In this document: piece by piece, positions 8,754-19,600 of the stretch
Layout: each line of letters starts with the position of its first letter
How positions within the stretch are numbered: position 1 is the first letter of the stretch
Assembly (NCBI GenBank): GCA_937625935.1
Contig: OW569384.1
Location: 124,001-188,000, forward strand
Direction of reading: 5' to 3'
From: Tetramitus jugosus
Lineage: Eukaryota; Heterolobosea; Eutetramitea; Acrasida; Vahlkampfiidae
Length of the DNA stretch: 64,000 bases
Translations under genes and position numbers: made by a program
The notes under the pieces: model-generated
Databases searched by the model: none
What the model was told of the DNA's origin: nothing
The model's input: the letters and a program-made list of their open reading frames with translations, nothing else

Positions 8754-11700
8754 TCATTGTTGAACCGAACTAATGCAATCATGCAAACAATGAATCAGCC
8801 GTTGTAAACTCTCATCCTTGGACTGAAGAAGCAGAGAGAGTTGATTGTGCTGGGCTATAAATTGATCCAGTAGCGTGAGGAAGGACAGGACACATTCTCC
8901 GCTACTCGTTATGGTGGCAAGATGATTATCGTTCACATGGTGTTGGTTGTTTGAGAGAATATGGATTGCCTTTGATACTCCTGAGCGGTACTCTTGCTCG
9001 CTTCTGGATACTTTGACGCAATCGACAAAGCTTGTCCTCAGGTACAGCTTGTACACATCTAGTTCGCCCTGTGTTTCTTCGATAGAGCTGACGAGGTGTT
9101 GATTGTGTCTCTGTAGCTCCTGATTTGAGATCATGGTCGATTCGAGCTGCGATTGAAGGTGTAGAGACATAATTGAATTGCTCTCAAGATCTGAGAGCAG
9201 TCGTGTATGCAATTGCCTCAATTGATTGATATCTCGCATGAGCTCTGAATTTAACTCTTCCTGCTCGTTCCTATCTGAGTCAAGCAGTTTGAATCGTCGT
9301 TCCATATTATGACATTGGTTCATCAGCTCTTTCAGTTGATACAGTTGCAGTAGCACAGTACTTCTATACACAGACAGCATGGCTTCGTTTTCAGCAACCA
9401 CATCATCATTTGAGTTAGATATATCGTCTGTTTCAACAGATTGATCGGCTACAACTGTGGAGCTCGTGTCTACGCACCCTGCTGACTGCATTTTATAGGA
9501 TACAGAATCGATAACATTCACAATTTTGATTTTTAGTTCCTCTCGCTTTGCAGCTGCCGTACCACTCAGTGTTATTGCAGTGTCACTGACAGGATCGACC
9601 AGATGACTCAATTTGAGGCACACATCTCGCAAGAAGTCAAAATCAACATTTATCTCCGATTTAATCTGCACCAATTGTTCTAGTTGATCCAGATTCTCAG
9701 ATTCTAGATCCTCTCTGAGAGCATGCAAGTCATGAACTTGCTTATTCAAAACTTTGCAATGATAGGATATTTGCTCCTTTTCGTGTTGAAGTCTCTTATT
9801 CTCCAATCTACAATGTGCCAGCTCCTGCTTCAATCGATGGATCAAATCGTTGGAATCTTCAACCTTCTGAAACAAATTATCGATTGTTACTTCTAATTTC
9901 TCGATTCTGCTGTGATCATGACTACGATGATGACTGGAAGATGTAGAATCATTCAAGGATTGAATCTCTAATAACTTTGTGTTTTCGAGCTCAACATGAT
10001 GCAGTTTCTCTCTAAGTTCTGAAACAGTTGTTTGTGACTCTTTAGCATCAGCTTTATATCGCTCTATCAGTAATGAAGCCATTTCGGACACTTCCTCTAC
10101 TTTGGCTATCGAATTATACTCTCTCCTTAACGTTAATTCTCGCAATATTATATCAGCAGTCCTCTCAGTTATTCGAGCGAGTTCCTGGCGGTTTTTGTCC
10201 TTTGTCACTAGCGAAGAAGACAGTACAAGAAGGGATTTTGCGATATTGTCCATTCTCTGATTCAATCGATTGATCATATGGTTGCACTTCTCTGAAAACG
10301 AGTGAAAACTTTGAAGGAGGTGCATCTTTGAAAACAATTGACTATGCTCGAACGAGCCACTAGCACCAATAGCACAGTTATCATCACGACAGGAGAAAGA
10401 ACCCTCGGATATGAGATCGCTGGTTACATCTTGTTCAGAATTCATCATGGAATTTGCAGAATAACTACTGATGATACTAGTTGAACCATCACATAGTTCT
10501 TGTTGAGTTGTGCTGGTCGATGTCTGGTTTCTTCTAATCAACTGATTCTGGCTGGATATTAAGGACTGAATTCTTTGGAAGGAATGTTCAATATCTCTGA
10601 ATTTTGGAGTCAACTTGTCAAATGGCGCCTCTTCTTTGTCTTCTCTAATGTGATGTTGCATATCTCGATGAATAGTCTCCTCTGGAGTAACAACAAGAAA
10701 CAAATCTTGAGAGCCACAGAACATTTTAGCTATTCTATCAGCAATAGGCAGAGAAACACGAGTAGGAACAGGAGTACGATAATGATGGCCGCATGTTCCC
10801 CAGACGAGCACTTGTTTGTCACTTGTTGTGACAGCTGTGTATGTATCACCACATGACACATCAATGACCTTGTATTGTTGGATAGCTTGAATGACAATTG
10901 GACTCATCACGATGTGATTCTGATGGATGTTTGATTGTATTCCTAATTGAAACTGCTCATTGGATCCCATGCCGTACACTGTTCCTTGTTCTAATAGATT
11001 CTTCTAGTGAGCGTCAATGCAATGTAAATGAAAAGAATTCAATTCACATACTTGTAAGACAGATTGAAAACTGAGAACCACATGAAACCTTTTGAACTCT
11101 CTGTTGGAGAAGAGCTTTAACAATGGTTGGATAGAAACGATTCATGACATCTCCCACACCCCTACACACATATTGGAATGAGTCAGTTACAAAATTACTA
11201 TCCATCTTTCAACAACAAGAATAATGACAATTAGTAACCAACCTACAATTGACCATTCTTATTGTTGCCAAAGGCATACAATCGACCATAGTGACACACT
11301 AACATTGAATGATCCCCAGCGGCAGCAATACACACAATTCTCGTTGCTTTCAAAGGATCGACTCCATGTGTCAACAATGGTGAACGAATCAAACATGGTT
11401 CACTCACACTATCACTCTTACCATGACCCAAATTACCAAATGCTCCTCTTCCCCAGCTGAACACTCTACCAAACTGTGTTAGGACGAGCCAATGATAGGA
11501 ACCTGATGCTATGCTCACAATTGAATCACTGAAATAACTGGTCTCATCGTTATCCGTATCACCACTGCACACATTCAACATTTGTTGTTGTGGCGAAGGA
11601 TAATGATAATGATGATGGACAGGATCAGAATGGTTTAGAGCTGGTTCAGCATCGCTGGAGGACGATGACGAAAAACATGAAGAAGCGTTTTGTTGGTGCG

Positions 11701-12342
11701 ACGAATGATAGTTGGTAATGTTGATCCCACATTGAAGCAACGAACCATCACCGGTGATGAACAAGGATTGAACATCATTCACTGCACAATTTGTCAAATA
11801 ATTGGCCTCAAACTCACTCAAGTAACAAAACACTCCAGTAGCATCATCATCATCGCCATCATTATTGTAGCAGTTGTTGTATGCTTGTTGTGATGATAAT
11901 CTGCCAACACCAAACACTTGACCATCACTCGTCAACAATAGTCCATGATCGACTCCTGTTGAAATTTGAGTAATTTCAGTTGTTGTTGATTCTGTGATTT
12001 GAGTGGGTAGAGGTACGGGCACAGGGACAATTTCAGAGCTAGAACACTGTTGTTGTTTCTCATCATTTTGTATTGTATTTGTTGTTGTAGTTGATTGTTG
12101 AAGTAATTGTTGATGAGATGTAGGTGAATGGTTGGGAAGCCACAGTGGAGAAGACTTTTCTGATGAGAACGATGCATCACCATGTGAGTTCTCAGCTATG
12201 CTATGAAAGTGCTTGCCCCAAGCTATGGATGATTGAATACAAAAAAAACATTAAAAAATTTTGTCAGTTAAGTTTAACCTGAAAGAAAAAATTGGTTGCA
12301 ACGAGAATAAGAGCTTCATTTACCATATAATTTTTGTTTCAT
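8754..12342 (-). CDS. RCC1-repeat protein with long coiled-coil tail (four exons)
   Basis: I rebuilt this gene as exons 12342-12324, 12222-11247, 11161-11052 and 10990-8754. The introns are 101, 85 and 61 nt, all GT-AG, and the joined frame has no stop for 1113 codons. The 19-nt first exon codes MKQKLY; joining gives LYAWGKHF, a typical RCC1 blade start. The other joins restore NGQLGVGDVM and SICLTKQGTVYGMG, again RCC1 motifs. The N-terminal part (about residues 1-500) is an RCC1-like propeller with Asn/Ser/His inserts; residues from about 500 on are mostly heptad-like coiled coil (for example ELREKLHHVELENTKLLEIQ). RCC1 domains act as exchange factors or scaffolds; the target here is unknown. 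Splice sites are by eye but three independent motif restorations support them. Confidence 0.85.
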
Positions 12343-12429
12343 TTTTGGGATTTGTGTATTTGATATTGTTGTTGTTGTGGTTATGTGTACAGGTTGCTCT
12401 GTTTTGGCGGGTAGCTGTGTCGTTCAACT

Positions 12430-13527
12430 TTACTCCGATGGAGTGCTGATGTTATTGTAAATGTGTTCAATGTTGATGTCCGCAGCACTAAATGTATCCT
12501 CCAATACACCTGTTCGTTGTAAGGTGGCTATCGTGTCGCGCAACATTTCTTCTGAAACTTTTCTCATGTCAGTTGCAAATCGAACCGTATTGAACCACTT
12601 GGCAGCGTCTTCCATGCTCAAGTGACAAGCTCTGGAGATGAACTCCAATGAATCTTGTCGGTCTTGATAAAACAGGGTGCAACACTCCTGAAGAGCATCC
12701 AACAGGCAAGACAACTCCTTTGGATGATCATTCGCAAACTGATCTCGCACAGCAATCATGAAACAAGGCCAAGGCGTTTCAATACTACCCAACATTTTCA
12801 GCTCTCCCTGATCGACAAAATGCTTGAGCATAAATGTCTCCCACAGGAATGTATCAATCTCCTCCTTCGCGATACCCTGTCGCAAATCATCCAAACCTCC
12901 ACAGGGAACAAACTGAACAGACAAATCCTTTTGCTTTTTCGATTCTTTCGTCTCGTTCTTATTGTTCTCATTATTGTACCAATGTTCCTTCTCTGCCAAC
13001 AAATAACTCATAATGTGACTTCCACTGCCGAATCGACTAATTCCAATCTTGCCATTATTTTTCAAATCGCTCAACGATCCAATACGATCACTATTCTTGG
13101 TCACGATACCCCAGACCAACGAACTGTGAACATAGGTTCCACAAATTCGAAAACTGTCAGTGCTCGTCGTAGACGATGAAGCAACATTGTCAACAATCAA
13201 TTGATTCTTGATAATGTCGGATAGGAGACCCTCGGTCAACGCAATGGCAACATCAAGCTTGTTTTCTCTGAGTGATTTGCACATGCTTCCCGTGCCTCTC
13301 GGATGTTCAATAACATCCACCTTGTTCGCCAGTCCGTGCTTGTTGAAGATTTGTTGTTCGGATCCAATGTGGAAAGGCGTAGAAAAGTGCTCTGGTACGA
13401 CTCCGACTCGAATCTCAACGTTGCTTGCAGAAGTGGCAAACATGGGTTGTTGTTGAGTCTGATCGGATGGCGTCTTTGGAGTTCTGATAATCTTGTTCTG
13501 GGCACTGGTGGGATGTAAATGTTCCAT
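12430..13527 (-). CDS. Periplasmic-binding-protein-like (type 2) protein, Ca3427/SsuA-like
   Basis: The 365-residue product has a 36-residue low-complexity start, then a fold reading VEIRVGVVPEHFSTPFHI, VDVIEHPRGTGSMCKSL, NKLDVAIALTEGLLSDI, and KIGISRFGSGSHIMSYLLA. These are the strands and ligand loops of a type 2 periplasmic binding protein as in nitrate/sulfonate/thiamine-precursor binding proteins, closest in my memory to the fungal Ca3427-like group. It has no signal peptide or membrane segment, so it is probably cytosolic and may bind a small metabolite or act as an enzyme. The ligand is unknown. Such genes in eukaryotes are usually taken to be of bacterial origin, an inference here. 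Confidence 0.72.
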   Translation of the reverse strand: MEHLHPTSAQNKIIRTPKTPSDQTQQQPMFATSASNVEIRVGVVPEHFSTPFHIGSEQQIFNKHGLANKVDVIEHPRGTGSMCKSLRENKLDVAIALTEGLLSDIIKNQLIVDNVASSSTTSTDSFRICGTYVHSSLVWGIVTKNSDRIGSLSDLKNNGKIGISRFGSGSHIMSYLLAEKEHWYNNENNKNETKESKKQKDLSVQFVPCGGLDDLRQGIAKEEIDTFLWETFMLKHFVDQGELKMLGSIETPWPCFMIAVRDQFANDHPKELSCLLDALQECCTLFYQDRQDSLEFISRACHLSMEDAAKWFNTVRFATDMRKVSEEMLRDTIATLQRTGVLEDTFSAADINIEHIYNNISTPSE

Positions 13528-13697
13528 CTTATGCTTGTTGATTGAAAGTTGCTTTGTTTTTTTCGATATTCACAATGGGTTGTTGTTGTTTATTGGATAA
13601 ACCATGTTGGTTGAGCAGGGTGTTCCAGATCAGTCAGAACTTCTGAGATCGCGCACAAAAAAATTCAGTGCTGAGGACAATTTTTGGTTGGTTGTTC

Positions 13698-16600
13698 TCA
13701 AGGAAACATGGCGTGGCTTTGAGACGTGGAAGGGGAGCTCGAGAAGGGATTCACAGGACTAATGATGGAATCTTCCGGCCTGAGCTTGTTCTGCAACAGA
13801 TAGTATCTGTTGAAGGGAAGACCGTTGGGCAACAGAAGTGACATATCTGGGTAGTCGTCAGCGTCCCTCGACAACTCGAACTCGTCGCTCTCGAGAATGT
13901 TTTCCACATTCTTTTTCTTGTTTGCACTCGATTTACTGTGCGAGTTTTCTTCTGAAGGCCAGCTGTTGTCTGTGCTTGTCTCAGGCTTGGGACTCTTGGA
14001 GTTTCCAACGTTCAGATACTGTGCAAACAAGTTTTTAGTGTCGACAAAGCCCTTCTCCAGTTCGATATGCATAGTTTGCTGGTTCGTCTTCACAAGCTTG
14101 GCATCAATCTTGATGGCCTTTTCACATAATTGTAAGAACTGCAGACATTTTGCCTCTAGTTTCTTCACGTGTACTTGCTCAAACTTTTGTCGTTCTTCTT
14201 CTGATAAGAAGCTTTCTACAATGTCCTTGGGTCCTCCGTTCACACCTGCCCTAACAGAACCCTGTAAAATTAATTGTAATTGTGCCACATCAGGGAATTT
14301 TGGCTCAATAACTTCCTCGAGCTTCTCTATCTGAGCATTAATATTCTCGATTGCTGTTTCAATAGGTGTCAAGATACGTTCCTCTTCGCGTACAATCATC
14401 AATCTCGTTCTAACATCTGGGAATGTTTCGCGTGTTGTGATAATAATCTTTCGCTTGTAAATCTCGGATGCTTTTTCTGATATTTTCTTTGAATTGGGCG
14501 TGAATGCACTCTCGGAATAGAACTGATTCACGTTGAAGTAGTCTCCAAAGTGTTTCTTTCCCTCCAGTTCTTTGGTGTAGGGTTTGACATTCGTTATGAC
14601 CAATAATTTTTCTGTAGATGTCAGCGCTTGATCGCTTTGTGCTGGATTGGAGGTCAAGGTAAATTCACCAAATATTTGCTTCAGCTTACTGGCCATTGTG
14701 TGCACCTTGTAGTGCTTTGGCGTCTTGTAGACATACTTCCTACCAGACATCTCGCCCCACTGTTCTCCAATAAACTCCAAGCGCCAATAAGTGCCAAATG
14801 CACGAGAATTAAATGAATTGCAAGAGAAGGCCTTCTCTAGCATGTTAGCAATACTGTTATGCGCTTCTGATAAGTTGACAAGATCTCTCTCACAATCAAA
14901 TTTTGCTACCAAAATTTGTAACAGAGGCACAGTGTGCTCGTACAGTTCAGCACGGTCGAGAGCATTGATCGTCTTCTTCACGAGACTCAACAAATCACGT
15001 TCTGTAAATTTGATTGCCTGAACGACTGCATCAATAGAGGTTTGACTAGGCCGTAAATGAGGACACAGCAAGTAGAGATTGTCTAGTGGCAATTTCTTGG
15101 CTGTTTCCTCCTCTCTTCTCAAGCTCTCGAACATGATAGCCAAAATTCGATAGTAGCACTGAGCAGATTCAGCATCTTGGTCCATCTTTTTATGGTAGTT
15201 GGCCAATTGCATCAACCACATGATATGAAGCTCAGGATTGTCCTCAAACGCCTTTGAAATATCGAACAATAATTCCTCGCTCCTCTGTTGATCGTTTCCT
15301 GTGAGCACTTGATTCACAGCTAAAATATCCTTAACAAGTTTTTGAAGTTGTTCGGATAGTGATGTTACGTCCTTAATAAAGTTTTCATGTCGATTCGTTA
15401 AACAATTTGGTAAATCCGTATCGGTTTGTGCCAATGTTACGAGCCCTCTGATCGAGTTAACGAGATGCAACTCCTTGTATGTTCTCTTCAGCGTGTGATT
15501 CAGAGAAATGATTGAGGTAACCTTACTCCAATAGATATTGCCTTGTTGCTCGTATGCAGATCGCAATAGAATGTAGAGCGAGCTGGAGGCATGGTTGCGC
15601 ACACTCTCTATCACAGAGTTACAGAGACACATGAAAGCTTCTGCTAACATGGGGCCAATCGAGGAATTTACGTTGCATACGATATGGCTTTCCTCTGCAG
15701 CAATTGAACGTAAATAACTGAGCAATAATGCAACAGTATTATCGGATTGATTCAAATGCAACTGGGAAGTTAAAACTTTCATTAGACCAAGAGTGAAATG
15801 AGTACTGAGAGTCTTTGATTTAACTCCCTTCACAAACTTGACCAACCGCGTCATGATGAAAAGACAATAAAGATTAGCATCGTACGAAATATGCTTCTCC
15901 AACAATATTTTGTCAAGAATATACTTGTCTTTCAACTCGCTTTGTTCAAGTCCCTTGTTCTTCGGTGATGGTAGTGGAGAGGCGTCATTTTCTGAACTCT
16001 TTGTCTGGGGTAACTTTTCATCGCTATCACCTCGTCCTATTGCCTTTTCCTTGATAAAAGAGAGCACATTAGCACTCCTAGGCTTGGCAGACACACTACT
16101 ATGACCACTCAAGCGCTTCAGTATAGGTGTTGGTACCAACTTAGAACCACGAGCGTTTGAACTATTGGGTGATGATTTCAGGGTGGTGTCCAGTTGAGTA
16201 TTGTCTTCTGATGCACTTGATGTTGAACGTGCACGCATTGAATTCTTTCTCTTCTGTTGTATTTTCTCATGTACAACATTGTATGTCGGAGATAAATCCT
16301 TCTGTCCGTTATATTCAAACACAACCATTGCAATTTGAAGGAAGCTCAATAAAGAGTTTCCTTTTCCTCTGACTATTAAATCCAAACACCATGAACACAC
16401 CAAATCTTGGTGCATATTCCTGATGATATGCAGGACTGATGATAATAACAATCGTTTTTCCTGCTTCATATGTAATCTCTCCATAGCCATGATACGTTTA
16501 CCCTTGGCTATCAGCTGTAATATTGTAATCTGTTCGCGCTCAAGAGTCTGAATATGTTGCGTGTATGTAGCAATCATAGATGTATTCTTTTGCCTTTCTG

Positions 16601-19600
16601 CGCTTTGTAGGGCTGTTGAATCAATATAGATTGTACCTTGTACAATCTCCAGTTGTCTCTTCCATTTGAATAGTTCTTTAGAGACACCAGCAATCGACTC
16701 ATCTACATGCTTGATCCAGTCTGATACAACATCCATGAACTTGATGACAAATTCAAAATGTATTTGGTTAATTCTTTGCCTAAACTGAGGACTAAAGAAT
16801 CTCTCGTCGTTATTTGTTCGCTTCACAAAATCTGTAAAGAATGCTATGGCCCTAACTCTAATCGATTTTGATGAATGATCCAAACATCTTGCGATCAAAT
16901 CTGCAAATGGAGTGTACAAGAAATGATGATATGTGTTGAGTGATATATTCTCGTAGAGTAGATGAGGATCGTGAGTTCTCTTCATAGCTTCTGCTGTAGT
17001 CTGAGGAAGGAACAAAAGTTCGTAATTTCTGAATGAGAACATCTGATTGAAGAATGCAAGCTGAGCTTCTAAAGTGTGATCATTGATCTGCTCCAGCGAC
17101 GAAGCAAGCACTGAGTAAAATCGAAGAGCAATTTGCAAAATTCGAGGAACTAGGCTGTAGTTCACAATTGACATCAGTCTGACCAAAAAGTTACCAATCA
17201 CAGCACAAACTTTGGCAATCTTCCCATCACTATTGCGCTTAATATAATCACCATATGACTGAACAATGATATCTTCCAGCGTATCAACAAATATTGTCGA
17301 GAAGGTGAAGTTATCCGACGATACAATCTCGAGTAGCAATGCTTTAAATAGTACAGAGAAAATAAACCATGAATAATTGAGTATGGTTCGGTTAGCATCT
17401 GCCGAGACTTCTTCAACAAATGATTGAATAGGAACTAATAGAGCCTCACAAATGTTGGTAAATTGGAAATTGAATTTCACATATGATCGTATCAACTGCG
17501 GATTGTGATTAAGTGATTTGCTCACATAATCCATGATTGCCCTAAAAGCTCGCGACCGAACATCAAACCTCGAATTATCCTCAATCACCTTGAACAATGA
17601 ATTAAGAATGAGAGGAGCATATGCATCCAAGTTTTGAGGGACATGAGATAGCCCAGACACCGCTTCGTCCAGCACAGTTAGAAAATCTCCCTGTGTTAAA
17701 CGTCTGTTGAGATAATTGAAAAAATTTTGCAAGCATCCTTGACTTCCGTTAGGAAAGGCAACAGATCTAGCATGTACCTGAACTCGGAATGATGATGATT
17801 CAGATTTACCCTCTGCTTGACTCAAATATAACAATCCTTCAGACTGTCGTTTCTTTAACTTAAAGAATGGAAGGTCATAAGCACCGTGAGCCAACTTCCA
17901 AGAATGAGTGTTAAACAACCGTAAAAATGAGTAGCCAATGAACTCTTTGGCTCCGTTTTTGGCAATATGATAGAATCTGAATAATAAATGATGATCAGGA
18001 CCAATATTAACTGGCAGTTTAAACTTGATCTGCTCAGAGAATTCAGGAGAATCATTCGAGGGCGAAACAAACGTAAATGTCTCCATATTTAAGTCATGCT
18101 GGCCCAACGACTTGAATGAAGGATAAAACACTCTCATTCCTGGTTGATGAATATTTGTATCTCTTTCACATAATGATACAGAAACAATAATGTTACGACT
18201 CTTCTTGCTCATACTGTTTCTAATGTTGGCAAATGTGGGCTGCACAATACAAACATTCTCAATATCGAGTACACCGCTCAAATGATTGTGATATGATTTG
18301 ACAAGTGTCGCAGGCAATTTACCCCAATCTGTTTCCACCAAAATTTCATTGTCCTGATTGAATTGAGACTTGTTCGGTTTCATCCATCTGGTAAATCCAA
18401 ACTCAATGTCAGCTTGAAAACTTTTCGCATTGATCGTACCAGATGAGTAATTTGAAAGAATCTTCTGATTACTGACATTGCCCGTTGATGGTAGTAGATA
18501 AAATCCAGACAATACTGTGGTAGGGGAAGAGTATGATATAGCACTAGACAAATTGACAGCAGTCCATGAAAAGTAAGAATACAATCCATGAACAGAATCA
18601 AACACTCTAGCTTTTGCCTTTGCACTTGTGACATCCTTCTCTCTAACCTTGTCTCCTGCAAGGTACACGTCATTAAATAGGTCATTATAATCTCCTCGAT
18701 ATTGTCGCGCTAATTTAATGAGAACTATCATGGTATCAGTCACTGGACCTGTAACAAAAAGAGCACGATTCAAAGAAGAGCTTCGCTTTGTGAATTGGAA
18801 GCTAAACTCTTCAGCTACTTGGACAAATGAATCCTCCGATGCAACATCATAGATTGTGATTGAGCAGTAAATATCCTCGAGAGGTACAGCACATCGTTCA
18901 TTGAATCTAAAGTGAATGGAGGAAGGGACAAATAAAACTGTTTCAACATCAGGAACAGCATGGAACTTTTTCGTATCTTGCAACAAGACATCTGCTTGAT
19001 CCTTATCCACTGTTTGAATTGGTGTCTCAGATGTGATTGGTGCGTCAGATGTTGTGCTAAGGATTGATTGGAATAGAAAATCGCTTCGATCCTCGGACAT
19101 ATACTCTGCTCTGATACTATCTTCACATTTATCAGTTCCAATCACCATTGGATCCAAATCCAACTTTCTCATTCTCTCTGCGGCAGTGACTGGTACTCTC
19201 TTCTTCTTCTCATCACCGGAAAGATAGGATAAAGAATCCACTTCATAATCCATATCTGCCAAATTGTCATGGGAAACAAGTGGTTCAACCAGTCCAGGAG
19301 AATTATCAATAGGATCAAACGATACAAAGTCATCAAATACACTTGCCATACTCAATTTGACATGATTTGGCAAATCAGTCACAGATTTCTCATAAAAATC
19401 GAGGCAACTCAAAACTGCAGGTGTGACACTGCTCTCCTTCTCTCTCTTGAACCTCCTCTTTGCGATTTGAGATGTTGATTCAATTTCTGAATCAGGTGTA
19501 TTGTCACCACGCATATCAAACTCGTCTCCTCCTGTACCCTTGTGATCAGCAGTATCGTTCGAGTCTTCCACAGCGTTATCATATTCATTTCCACCCATGG

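Noticed and set aside
10991-11010. Alternative acceptor at 11004 for the last RCC1 intron
   Set aside because: It leaves the frame wrong by one base; the acceptor at 10991 restores LTKQGTVYGMG.
12655-13179. 174-codon plus-strand frame opposite the binding-protein-like gene
   Set aside because: Antisense shadow; composition follows the complement of the real gene.
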